Program-made: the position numbers and the translations under genes
Shown here: positions 19,670-27,617 of the stretch, in pieces
Numbering within the stretch: position 1 is the stretch's first letter
Layout of the letters: every line of letters starts with the position of its first letter
Origin: Anaerolineae bacterium
GTDB lineage: Bacteria > Chloroflexota > Anaerolineae > Aggregatilineales > JAFGMM01
DNA length: 64,000 nt
Assembly: GCA_027494055.1 (NCBI GenBank)
Contig: JAOSJO010000022.1
Coordinates: forward strand, 248,001-312,000
Direction: 5' to 3'
Notes under the pieces: model-generated
Databases searched by the model: none
Seen by the model: the letters and a program-made list of their open reading frames with translations, nothing else
What the model was told of the DNA's origin: nothing

Positions 19670-20187
19670 TGCGGTGTCGTGTTCATGGGTAACTTTTCCA
19701 TACGCCGGGAGTGAGCACGCGCCGCCGGCCCGCAGCGCGTCATGAGACGCCTGCCGCCGACCGTCCCCAATTGTAGCACAACCGCCCGGCGGCGCTTTCA
19801 GGGGGTGTCGCGCGATAGCATGAAAAGGTCGGGGATGGAGATGCACGCACCAAAGACTCGTAGCACGAAAGCACGAAGATGCGAAGTCACGAAAAGGTTG
19901 TGCGCATGTTTCGCGTTTTCGCGCCTTTCGTGTCTTCGTGTTTCCAATCTGCGCTGCCTCCCGGACTTGTCATGCAATGGTGTCGCGCCGGGCAGGGTGT
20001 ACGAACGAGTTGTTGGTAGCTCCCAGGGAGCTTGAAGCTCCCTGGGAGCTATGGGGAGGCGCTGCGCCGCCCCGCGCCGCCTTCCCGGGTGCGAGCAAAA
20101 GTTGACAGGGAAAAAGGTAGACAAAAAGCCTCAAGCGTGGTAGGGAAGAAGCTGACCAGCAAATTCCACACCACGCGAGAGGTAGAC
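19670..20187. other. Gene-free stretch with two dispersed repeats
   Basis: No credible coding sequence is seen. It contains an imperfect inverted array at 19,863-19,945, with CACGAAAG-type units on the left facing TTTCGTG-type units on the right, and a perfect palindrome at 20,017-20,051. A minus-strand TACAAT at 19,770-19,775 could be a -10 element for the wzt operon, but no clear -35 box accompanies it. The right part (from 20,087) belongs to the insertion sequence. Confidence 0.6.
20017..20051. repeat. Palindromic repeat, AGCTCCC family
   Basis: A perfect inverted repeat with arms TAGCTCCCAGGGAGCTT and AAGCTCCCTGGGAGCTA around a single G. Close relatives occur at 33,444-33,476 and, with a changed core, at 30,121-30,155, so this is a dispersed family. 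Confidence 0.85.
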
Positions 20188-21503
20188 ATGGATTTTATCA
20201 CATACCTGCAAGAGCGCCTGCTGCGCGAGCTGCCCGAGGTCGTCAAGGCGTATCCAGGCGACCTGGATGCCGAGGACTTGTCCGGGATGGAAACCGCCGT
20301 GCGACAGATGGTCCATGAGTTGGGCAACGCGGTGCTACAGGCGTGGCTGGAAGCGCAGGATGAGCCGTACCCGGCGGACACGCAGCCATGCGCCTGCGGA
20401 GAGGTCGCCAACTACGTGCGCAAGCGGGCGGGATGACGCTCACCCTGCACGGGCGGGTGTACTACCGGCGGGCGTATTACGTGTGCCCGCACTGCGGCGG
20501 CGGGCACTACCCGCTGGACGCGCGCTTAGGGATCACGTCAGGACAGATGAGCGCGGCAGTGGTCAAGCTGGCGGCGCTGGTGGGGGTGCAGGACGCCTTC
20601 GGGACCAGCAGCGATTTGCTGGCGCAAACGACCTTGCTGGACCTGAGTCCGAACAGCATCCGCAAGGCATGTCAGCAGGTGGGGGAAGCGGTGATGGCGA
20701 CCGAAGCCGCGCAGCTTTGCGCACAGTCAGGACCTGGAGGCGCAGCAGGCGCACAAGCGCGCCACCGACAAGCCGAAACGCCTGTACGGTTCGGTCGATG
20801 GCTTTCTCGCCCCCTTCGCCGATGGCTGGCACGAGATGAAAGCGGGCGTGTGGTGGACGCTGGATGCGCACGCGCGGGTGCGCTTGCGCCGGTATTACGT
20901 GGACACCGCCCATGCGGAAGCCTTCGCGGACCTGGTGTGGGCGACCGGGTTTGCGCTGCACGCCGACCAGGCGGAAGAACTGATCTTCATTGCCGATGGC
21001 GCGGCGTGGATCTGGCGCATCGTGCAGCAGCACTTCCCCCGCGCGGTCCAGATCGTGGATTGGTATCATGCCTGCACTTACCTGACGGCGGTCGCCCACG
21101 CCGCCTTTGGTGAAGAGACGCCCGCAGCCCTTGCCTGGCGGGAGCAGCAGCAAGCCCACCTGTGGGCGGGACGCTTAGGCGCTGTCGCGCGCGCGTGCCG
21201 CGCCCTTGCCGACCGCGCCCCTGAAGCCGTCCACAGCGCGCGCGTCTACTTCGCCCACAATCGCATCCGCATGCGCTACGCCAGGTTCCGCGCCAGGGGG
21301 TTGAAGATTGGCTCTGGCACGATGGAGAGTGGCTGCAAACAGATCGGCCTGCAACGCCTCAAAATCGCGGGCGCCCGTTGGAGCGAGGCGGGCGCGTGCA
21401 AGGTGGCAAAGGCGCGCGCCGCGTTTCTCAGTGGCGACTGGCCTCAGCTTGGCGCCCCTCCTTCCCTTTGCCCCAAGCTGCCTGACAACTTTTGCCTGCA
21501 CCC
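20087..21503 (+). mobile_element. ISKra4-family insertion sequence
   Basis: The element of about 1.42 kb is bounded by 23-bp imperfect inverted repeats. The left end (20,087-20,109) reads GGGTGCGAGC then AAAAGTTGACAGG. The right end (21,481-21,503) in reverse complement reads GGGTGCAGGC then AAAAGTTGTCAGG. Inside is one transposase gene. No convincing target duplication was identified. The element ends about 24 nt before the secG promoter. Confidence 0.75.
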
Positions 21504-21525
21504 GCCTTCCCGCCTTCCCCGTTAA
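20188..21525 (+). CDS. ISKra4-family transposase (two frameshifts)
   Basis: The transposase would catalyse cut-and-paste or replicative movement through a DDE site. The N-terminal part has a Cys cluster (CACGE, then YVCPHCGGG) likely to bind zinc. The catalytic region has YGSVDGFLAPFADGW (first Asp), VDWYHACTYL (second Asp with the family VDxYHA motif) and GSGTMESGCKQI (Glu). The ATG at 20188 follows GAGAGG. The frame shifts near 20,430 and near 20,727, so the gene as written is broken; sequencing error or true inactivation are both possible. Its stop codon lies 22 nt outside the right inverted repeat. Confidence 0.8.
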
Positions 21526-21526
21526 G

Positions 21527-21556
21527 TTGCGCGGGGCTTGGACGGGATGCTATAAT
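21527..21556 (+). promoter_or_regulatory. Sigma-70-type promoter for secG
   Basis: TTGCGC and TATAAT are separated by 18 nt and lie 73 nt before the secG start. The IS right end is immediately upstream, so the -35 box lies just beyond the element. Confidence 0.6.
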
Positions 21557-21628
21557 CGCGCCGCCCGGTTGGGATGCGCCTTTTCAGCCCGGCGGGCGGC
21601 ACACAGCAGATGCGGAGGAGCAGACCGA

Positions 21629-21859
21629 GTGGATGCCATCCTGAATGTGATACAGATTTTGCTTTCGGTTGCGCTGGTCGTCGTGATTCTCTTGCAGGCG
21701 AAAGGGGCAGGCCTGGGCCAGATGTTTGGCGGCGGCGACGCCGGCCCTTCGATTACCAAGACGCGCCGGGGGTTGGAGAAAACCCTGTTCAACCTGACGG
21801 TCGGCCTGTCGATTGCCTTCTTCCTGAACGCAATCATCACCGTGATCATCTTCGGCTGA
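21629..21859 (+). CDS. secG: Preprotein translocase subunit SecG
   Basis: This 76-residue protein is the small auxiliary subunit of the SecYEG channel. It has two membrane segments (about residues 4-22 and 50-74) joined by a Gly-rich loop with AKGAGLGQMFGGG, the conserved SecG motif. A GTG at 21629 follows GGAGGAG at eight bases. The size and topology match the family. An imperfect hairpin follows the stop. Confidence 0.92.
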   Translation: MDAILNVIQILLSVALVVVILLQAKGAGLGQMFGGGDAGPSITKTRRGLEKTLFNLTVGLSIAFFLNAIITVIIFG

Positions 21860-21887
21860 TCCGCCACGCAGCGCAGGAATTGTTCCG

Positions 21888-21930
21888 AAACAGGGGGTGT
21901 TTTGCGTCGCTGCAAGACACCCTTTGTTTT
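21888..21930 (+). terminator. Possible intrinsic terminator after secG
   Basis: AAACAGGGGGTGT pairs imperfectly with ACACCCTTTGTTT across a short loop, with TTTTG at the end. The U tract is short, so termination may be partial and the next gene could be read through. Confidence 0.4.
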
Positions 21931-21950
21931 GAACCCTGAAGGTTAATTTC

Positions 21951-23627
21951 ATGTCTCGTGGCAATCGGTGGCAGCTTGTCGTCTTGCTGGCGAGCGTCGC
22001 CCTCCTCATCGTGACCATCGTGACGCGCAACCCTGTCGGCGTCGAGGACGGCGTGGCGCCCACGCCTACCGCCACGCCCACCACCGACGCCCAGCAGCGC
22101 GGCGGACCGCCCGTCTTCACCGAGGCGCTGGTCGGCGAGGTGCGCAAGCTCAACCCCTTGCTTGCCGGCCACAACCAGGTTGACCGCGACATCACAGCGC
22201 TCATCTTCGAAGGGCTGACCACCACCGACGAGTACGGGCAGGTTGTGCCCGCCCTTGCCGAGTCGTGGAGCGCCTCGCGTGACGCCACAGTCTTCACGTT
22301 CAGGCTGCGCGAAGACGCGCTCTGGCAGGATGGGACGCCATTCACCAGCGCCGACGTGGATTTCACGCTCGGCGTGCTGCGCGCGCCGGGCTTCGGCGCA
22401 GACGTGCCAGGGCTGGAACAGCTCGCCGCGTTCTGGCGCACGGTGGAGGTCGAGCCGTTGGGCGCGCACACCGTGCGGTTCCGGCTCACGCAGCCGCTTG
22501 CCTCCTTCCCCGATTTCCTCCGCCTGGGGATGCTGCCGGCGCACGTCCTCGACAACGCGCCGCCCGAAGCGCTGCTCACGCACCCGTTCAACCTCGCGCC
22601 GGTCGGGACCGGCCCCTACCAGCTTGAGCGCCTGGGCGTGGAGGGCGAGCGCATCGCCTCGGTGCAGTTGCGCCGCGCGCCGACCTACGCCGAGCGCGAA
22701 GGCGCGCCAGCCTACGCCATGGACCGCGTCGCCTTCAACCTGTACGACAGTTTCGACGAGGCGCTGGCCGCCTTCCAGCGCGGCGAGGCCAGCGCCGTCA
22801 GCGCCATCCCCCCGGCGCGCATCGACGAGGTGAGCCAGACGCCGGGCCTGGAGGTCTACACGTCGCTGTACCCGGCGGTGGGCATCATCCTCTTCAACTA
22901 CGCGCACCGCGAGACCGACCCGCTCTTCCGCGACCAGCGCCTGCGCGCGGCGCTCGCCGCCAGCCTCGACCGCGAGACGGTGGTGCGCGCCCACATGGAC
23001 GGCAGGGCCGTGCTCGCCAACAGCCCGCTGATCCCTGGCAGTTGGGCGTGGGATTCGGGCGTGGATTGGCCGGAGCAGAACATGGAAACCGCGCGCACGC
23101 TGCTGGCGAAGGCGCGCGTCTCCGAGGCGGTGGCCTTCACCCTGCTGTGCGCCGACAGGCCGGAGGTGGTGGCGATGGCGCGGGACATCGCGGCGCAGTG
23201 GGCGGCGCTCGGCGTGCAGGTGACGGTCGAGGCGCTCGGCGAGGCGGCGCTGGTCGAGCGCGTGAGCGCGCGCGCGTTCGACGCGGCGATTGTCGAACTC
23301 AGCATGGCGGGCATGGCCGACCCCGACCCTTACGTTTTCTGGCACCAGGGCGAAATCGAGCGCGGCCAGAACTACGGCGCGGTCAACGACAGCCAGATCA
23401 GCGAGACGCTGGAGCAGGCGCGCCGCGACCCCAGCGGCGTCAACCGGGCGACGTGGTATCGCCGCTTCCAGGAGGCCTTCGTCGAGCGCGTTCCGGCAAT
23501 CCCGCTATACTATCCTGTGTATGCCTACGGCGTGGACGCGCGCGTGGCGGGCGTCCAGGTCGGTATCCTGAGCGATCCAAGCGACCGCTTCCGGTCGCTC
23601 TGGTCATGGGCCTATGCCGCACCCTGA
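21951..23627 (+). CDS. Solute-binding protein of a peptide/nickel-type ABC transporter (SBP family 5), membrane anchored
   Basis: The 558-residue protein has an uncleaved-looking N-terminal helix (LVVLLASVALLIVTIVT), a Thr/Pro-rich linker, then an SBP_bac_5 domain. Family features are EGLTTTDEYGQVVPALAESW, FTFRLREDALWQDGTPFTSADV, LRAALAASLDREtvv-like helices and a C-terminal IPLYYPVYAYGV. Such proteins capture oligopeptides or similar ligands outside the cell. No permease or ATPase gene is adjacent, so it may serve a remote transporter or a sensory role. The frame is intact. It follows secG and precedes a cyclophilin, suggesting a cell-envelope export context. Confidence 0.85.
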   Translation: MSRGNRWQLVVLLASVALLIVTIVTRNPVGVEDGVAPTPTATPTTDAQQRGGPPVFTEALVGEVRKLNPLLAGHNQVDRDITALIFEGLTTTDEYGQVVPALAESWSASRDATVFTFRLREDALWQDGTPFTSADVDFTLGVLRAPGFGADVPGLEQLAAFWRTVEVEPLGAHTVRFRLTQPLASFPDFLRLGMLPAHVLDNAPPEALLTHPFNLAPVGTGPYQLERLGVEGERIASVQLRRAPTYAEREGAPAYAMDRVAFNLYDSFDEALAAFQRGEASAVSAIPPARIDEVSQTPGLEVYTSLYPAVGIILFNYAHRETDPLFRDQRLRAALAASLDRETVVRAHMDGRAVLANSPLIPGSWAWDSGVDWPEQNMETARTLLAKARVSEAVAFTLLCADRPEVVAMARDIAAQWAALGVQVTVEALGEAALVERVSARAFDAAIVELSMAGMADPDPYVFWHQGEIERGQNYGAVNDSQISETLEQARRDPSGVNRATWYRRFQEAFVERVPAIPLYYPVYAYGVDARVAGVQVGILSDPSDRFRSLWSWAYAAP

Positions 23628-23645
23628 GGGGGGTAACAAGAGAGG

Positions 23646-24452
23646 ATGAGCAGGAAACAACGAGCCGAAAGACGCATTGAGCGCAAGCAGCGCCAGCGCC
23701 GAATGCTGATGATCGGCGGCGTACTCGTCGTCGTCGCCGCAGTGGTCGTTGGCGCGTTGATCCTGATTGCCAACGACCGCGACGCGCGCAGCGCCAGCAC
23801 GACCGCAACCGCGCTGGCGGGCGTTACGCAGACCGTCGCCGCGCGCGAGACGGAAGCCGCCGGCGGGCCTGCGGACGACGACTCCGGCGCGGCGCGCCCG
23901 CAGCCGACCATCATCCCGGTGTCCGACCTGCCGCAGTGGGCTTCCCCGCCGGAGATGAGCCTCGACCCGGAAACGGATTACCGGGCGACCTTCGTCACCG
24001 AGAAGGGCGACATCGTGGTTGACCTGCTTGAGGACGAAGCGCCGGTCACGGTGAACAATTTCGTGTTCCTGGCGCGCCAGGGGTTCTACAACAACACGAC
24101 CTTCCACCGCGTGCTGCCGGGCTTCATGGCACAGGCCGGCGATCCGAGCGGCACAGGGACCGGCGGTCCCGGCTACCGCTTCGAGGACGAGACCGACAAC
24201 GGCCTCACCTTCGACGGGCCGGGCCTGCTGGCGATGGCGAACGCCGGCCCGAACACCAACGGGAGCCAGTTCTTCATCACCTACGCGCCGGTTGAGGGGC
24301 TGAACGGCCAGCACACCATCTTCGGGCGCGTCCTCGAAGGGCAGAGCATCGCCGAGAGCCTCACCCCGCGCGACCCGGAGGCGAACCCGACCTATCTGGG
24401 CGACGTGCTCATCACGGTTGAGATTACCGAGATCGAAGCGACCGACAGCTAA
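23646..24452 (+). CDS. Peptidyl-prolyl cis-trans isomerase, cyclophilin type, membrane anchored
   Basis: The 268-residue protein has a basic N-terminus, one membrane helix (about residues 20-43), a low-complexity linker and a cyclophilin domain from about residue 105. Catalytic-site motifs are [15 protein letters not shown] (the Arg and Phe of the isomerase pocket), [17 protein letters not shown] and [10 protein letters not shown]. It should assist folding of exported proteins at the outer face of the membrane, which fits the secG neighbourhood. The ATG at 23646 directly follows AAGAGAGG. The second gene below encodes a soluble paralogue with nearly the same DNA in the core. Confidence 0.9.
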   Translation: MSRKQRAERRIERKQRQRRMLMIGGVLVVVAAVVVGALILIANDRDARSASTTATALAGVTQTVAARETEAAGGPADDDSGAARPQPTIIPVSDLPQWASPPEMSLDPETDYRATFVTEKGDIVVDLLEDEAPVTVNNFVFLARQGFYNNTTFHRVLPGFMAQAGDPSGTGTGGPGYRFEDETDNGLTFDGPGLLAMANAGPNTNGSQFFITYAPVEGLNGQHTIFGRVLEGQSIAESLTPRDPEANPTYLGDVLITVEITEIEATDS

Positions 24453-24480
24453 AGCAAGCGATTCGGAGGCAAACGAGGCA

Positions 24481-24999
24481 GTGACAGACTACCCCCAGTG
24501 GAACGCGCCGCCGGCGATGCAGATCGACCCCAAGCGGCAGTACCAGGCGACGCTCGTGACCGAGAAAGGCGATATCGTGATCGAGCTGCTTGCCGACAAG
24601 GCCCCGGTCACGGTGAACAACTTCGTGTTCCTGGCGCGCCAGGGGTTCTACGACAACACGACCTTCCACCGCGTGCTGCCGGGCTTCATGGCGCAGGGCG
24701 GCGATCCGAGCGGCACAGGGACCGGCGGCCCCGGCTACCGCTTCGAGGACGAGACCGACAACGGCCTCACCTTCGACGGGCCGGGCCTGCTGGCGATGGC
24801 GAACGCCGGCCCGAACACCAACGGCAGCCAGTTCTTCATCACCTACGTGCCGACGCCGCACCTGAACGGCCGGCACACCATCTTCGGGCGCGTCGTTAAG
24901 GGGCAGGACGTCGCCGAAAGCCTGGACCCACGCGACCCGCAGCAGCGGCCCAGAACGCCCGGCGCGAAGCTCGTGCGCGTGGAGATTGCCGAGCGCTAG
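24481..24999 (+). CDS. Peptidyl-prolyl cis-trans isomerase, cyclophilin type, soluble
   Basis: This 172-residue protein is a cyclophilin domain with no signal or membrane segment, so it should act in the cytoplasm. It carries the same pocket motifs as its neighbour ([36 protein letters not shown]). The GTG at 24481 is chosen because the domain starts there; GGAGG lies somewhat far upstream and GAGG close by. The gap to the upstream gene is 28 nt, so they are probably co-transcribed. Confidence 0.88.
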   Translation: MTDYPQWNAPPAMQIDPKRQYQATLVTEKGDIVIELLADKAPVTVNNFVFLARQGFYDNTTFHRVLPGFMAQGGDPSGTGTGGPGYRFEDETDNGLTFDGPGLLAMANAGPNTNGSQFFITYVPTPHLNGRHTIFGRVVKGQDVAESLDPRDPQQRPRTPGAKLVRVEIAER

Positions 25000-25478
25000 C
25001 CCTGACGTGGCGCATCCCGCCACGACCTGTCGGGCGGCCCGGCGGGTCGCCCCTACCCCTGTGGCGAGACTAGGGAGTCTGGCACGCCGTGTCTCCGAAC
25101 GCAGATTGTTCCGGACAGGGGGCGTATGCGCTTTATAGATTAACGTGGCAATCCCTTCGCAGCGTCACGGCATGGCTGTGCGCCTATCACAAACCTTGAG
25201 GTGTAGGATTCGTAGGGCGAACCGTCGGTTCGCCCTACCGCCAGATATGGCGGTGGATGGGGGCACAGCGTGCTGCACCTGTACAGGCCGGTCAAGAGAG
25301 CACTGCCCGTGTAACTATTCAATATCCATAAGCCCCCTGTCCGCGCGCCGGCGGCGCGGCCCTCTCGATTAGCGCCGCCGGGGCCGTCCGCGCCGGTGCG
25401 GGGTTGCCGCACGGCGGGTTCCTCGCTACACTGAGGCGTGTCTTCGCCGGCTTCACCTTGCGCTTGTGGTCAACCCGC
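25000..25478. other. Gene-free stretch with palindromic repeats
   Basis: No supported gene is seen. It contains a partial copy of a GGGTCGCCCCTAC-type palindrome (25,032-25,056), a full relative at 25,212-25,238, the small palindrome CGCCAGATATGGCG directly after it (also found at about 162-175), and a segment near 25,107 resembling the sequence after secG (ATTGTTCCG then CAGGGGG). Confidence 0.55.
25212..25238. repeat. Palindromic repeat, GTAGGGCGA family
   Basis: Perfect 13-bp arms, GTAGGGCGAACCG and its complement, around one T. A related element with a different core is at 39,575-39,603. Confidence 0.85.
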
Positions 25479-26147
25479 ATGACGGACGATTCGCTCAGGG
25501 CGTCGAAAGAAACGGCCCAGGAGATACTGGACCGCATCCAGTGGCTGGGGCATGGGAGCTTCCGCATCCAGGCGCCCCCGCTCATCTACATCAACCCCTG
25601 GCGCGTCGCCAGCGGCCCCTTCCTCGCCGACGCGATCCTGGTCGGCCACGACCACTATGACCACTGCTCGCCCGGCGACGTGGCGAAGCTGCGCAGCCCG
25701 GAGACGCTCGTCATCGCCAACGAGCACGCCGCCCCCTACCTCGGCGACGACGTGGAAGGTGTTGCGCCCGTGGCAGAGCATCAACATCGGCGATGTCAAC
25801 ATCCAGGGCGTGCCGGCCTACACGCCTTACAGCGCCGCGCACGCCCGCGAGGCCGGCGGCCTGGGCTTCGTGATCTCCGTGAGCCGCTTCGACATCTACT
25901 ACGCGGGCGACACCGGCCCCATCCCGGAGATGGACCGCATCCGCGCCGATATCGTGCTCGTGCCGATCAACGAGCGCGCGACCATGTCGCCGGAAGAGGC
26001 GGCGGGCGTGGTCAACCGGATGCGCCCGCGCTTTGCTGTGCCCTACAACTGGGGCAGCGACATCGGCGCGAGCAAGGGCGACGCGCTCGACTTCCGCCGC
26101 GCGTGCGCCCCGACATCGAGGTCGTGCTGATGCCGGTGACGCGGTGA
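25479..26147 (+). CDS. Metallo-beta-lactamase-fold hydrolase, UlaG-like (two frameshifts)
   Basis: The reassembled protein of about 222 residues has IQWLGHGSFRI at the N-terminus, then VGHDHYDHCSPGD (the HxHxDH metal site), YYAGDTGPIPEM (metal-bridging Asp) and a C-terminal FAVPYNWGSDIG in place of the usual final His segment. It resembles UlaG-type metal-dependent hydrolases; the substrate is unknown. The frame changes near 25,757 and near 26,105, and single-base repairs restore family sequence. The ATG at 25479 was chosen because the conserved first strand begins soon after. Confidence 0.75.
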   Translation: MTDDSLRASKETAQEILDRIQWLGHGSFRIQAPPLIYINPWRVASGPFLADAILVGHDHYDHCSPGDVAKLRSPETLVIANEHAAPYLGDDVEGVAPVAEHQHRRCQHPGRAGLHALQRRARPRGRRPGLRDLREPLRHLLRGRHRPHPGDGPHPRRYRARADQRARDHVAGRGGGRGQPDAPALCCALQLGQRHRREQGRRARLPPRVRPDIEVVLMPVTR

Positions 26148-26176
26148 GGACGCGGCTGCCGCGCGCGACCTGACGC

Positions 26177-26203
26177 CTGTGGGGTGGGCGGTCGCCCACC
26201 CCC
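26177..26203. terminator. Hairpin between convergent genes
   Basis: GGTGGGCG and CGCCCACC form a stem around GT, extended by imperfect pairing on both sides. It sits between the MBL hydrolase (plus) and the left end of the phage operon (minus). There is no clear T tract, so it may equally be another intergenic palindrome. Confidence 0.4.
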
Positions 26204-26215
26204 ACCCCGGCGTGC

Positions 26216-26554
26216 TTATGCCCGCCACGCCACCGGCCCGATGAGGGCCGCGCGCTTGCCCGCCGCGTACCAGCCGAGCGCGGCCAGCAACGTGAGCGCC
26301 GCCTCCGCGAAGCGCTGCGCAATCTGCAGCGCGGTCGCGACCTCCGCCTCGACCTGGAAGATGCCCGCCGCCAGCGCCAGCGCCACCATCACGACCGACA
26401 CCGCCAGCGCGATGTAGCCGCTGTAGCCCTCCGGCAGCCCCACGCGCGCGCCGATCACCTTGACGATCTGCACGATGGCGACGGTCAGCGGGGCCAGCGC
26501 CAGCCCTCCGACCGTCAGGTTGTTGAACCACTCAGGCAAGCCCAAAACGTCCAC
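26216..26554 (-). CDS. Holin-like small membrane protein
   Basis: The 112-residue product has an amphipathic start, three hydrophobic segments (about residues 15-35, 46-66 and 80-100) and a basic tail. It is the last gene of the phage-like operon, where lysis genes usually lie. A GTG at 26554 follows AAGGAGG at six bases, a strong ribosome-binding site. Holins make the membrane lesion that lets an endolysin reach the wall, but no endolysin gene is present here, so the function is inferred from size, topology and position only. Confidence 0.5.
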   Translation of the reverse strand: MDVLGLPEWFNNLTVGGLALAPLTVAIVQIVKVIGARVGLPEGYSGYIALAVSVVMVALALAAGIFQVEAEVATALQIAQRFAEAALTLLAALGWYAAGKRAALIGPVAWRA

Positions 26555-26603
26555 AATCGCCCTCCTTATGACTGACTTGTGTCCGGGCGCGCGGCGCGGC
26601 CCC

Positions 26604-27023
26604 CTACTCGACCGAAGGGGTGTAGCCCTCCGCCTTCCGCGACGCGGCCCAGCAGCCGCGCCAGGCTCGCGACCTGCGCGCGCAGCGCCTGGCCGGGATC
26701 GTCGCGGCGTTCCCCACGTCCGCGACGATCCCGGCCAGGTCGGCGGCGTTGACCTGTGCGCGTGCGGCGGCAACGCGTGCGGCGCGTGCTGCTTCCTGCG
26801 CTTGCCCCGCGCTCAGCCGGGTGTGATCGTGCGCCAGCGTCACGCTGCGCGCGGTCGCCTCGTCGGCTTCGGTCGCGGCGTCGTCGAGCACGACGCGCAC
26901 GCCGCCGGGGTCAAGCGCCATCCCCAGGTAGACCGCGCCGCCGCCGAACGCAGCGCGCAACTCCTCGTCCAGGCGCGAGACGTTGACCGCCGGCGGCCTG
27001 TCGATGCGATACTCACGCGCCAT
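26604..27023 (-). CDS. Phage tail-associated protein of unknown function
   Basis: About 139 residues, Ala-rich and largely helical after residue 50, with a likely coiled coil. The ATG at 27023 follows GGGAGGTG. The sequence from about 26,695 to 26,645 probably contains two compensating single-base shifts: reading the other frame there gives the regular heptad-like ALRAQVASLARLLGRVAE before the shared end EGYTPSVE. It lies 2 nt after the next tail gene. I do not recognise a family. Confidence 0.6.
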   Translation of the reverse strand: MAREYRIDRPPAVNVSRLDEELRAAFGGGAVYLGMALDPGGVRVVLDDAATEADEATARSVTLAHDHTRLSAGQAQEAARAARVAAARAQVNAADLAGIVADVGNAATIPARRCARRSRAWRGCWAASRKAEGYTPSVE

Positions 27024-27025
27024 GG

Positions 27026-27523
27026 TTACACCTCCCATCCCAGCAGCGTGATCGGGAACCCGTCGTTCTTGATCGTCGCCATCGCGCCGCCGGTCACGTT
27101 GCGATATTGCAGGCGGAAGGTGCGGTTGCCCGGCGAGAGCGCGGGAAACAGCGCCATGATGGTCGCCCACTCCTGCTGGTTCTGCGGCAGGCGCACCAGC
27201 CCGTGCGCCCCGCCGGCGCGCGCGCCGTCCGCCGCGATGTCCACCTCCGCCTCGCTGCCGGCGGTGTTGTCGGATTCGAGGCGGAACGTCGCGATGACGA
27301 ACGCCCGCCCGCTGGCGATGGCGAGCGTCAGCGCCAGGTTGGCGGCGTCCACGTTCAGCCAGCTGGCGCTCGTCGTGGTGTAGTCGGACGCGCCCGTGCG
27401 GCACACGCTCGCCTGGGGCCGCCCGCCGAGCAGGTATTCCATGTTGGCCTTGAAGTGCGCGTCATACCAGGTTTCGTCCATCAGATCGCCGGTGCTCTTG
27501 TCCGGGATCGCGGTCCATGCCAT
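27026..27523 (-). CDS. Phage virion protein, probable fibre or baseplate-associated
   Basis: The 165-residue protein starts MAWTAIPDKSTGDLMDETWYD, a pattern common at the start of phage tail-tip and fibre-adjacent proteins, followed by a beta-rich body (TFRLQYRNVTGG). A GGAGG lies nine bases before the ATG at 27523. It is located between the hub-like gene and the helical protein at the end of the operon. No enzymatic motif is visible. The frame is intact. Confidence 0.55.
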   Translation of the reverse strand: MAWTAIPDKSTGDLMDETWYDAHFKANMEYLLGGRPQASVCRTGASDYTTTSASWLNVDAANLALTLAIASGRAFVIATFRLESDNTAGSEAEVDIAADGARAGGAHGLVRLPQNQQEWATIMALFPALSPGNRTFRLQYRNVTGGAMATIKNDGFPITLLGWEV

Positions 27524-27617
27524 AGCCTGTAACCTCCGGTTCAGTTCTTGACCACAGATAGCGCGGGCTGCACAGATGAGCGCGCCTGCGCCGGCCCATG
27601 CGGCGGCGCTTTCGCCC

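Noticed and set aside
25140-25412. A 90-codon minus-strand frame in the gap before the MBL hydrolase
   Set aside because: It spans palindromic repeats, lacks a ribosome-binding site and has no domain character.
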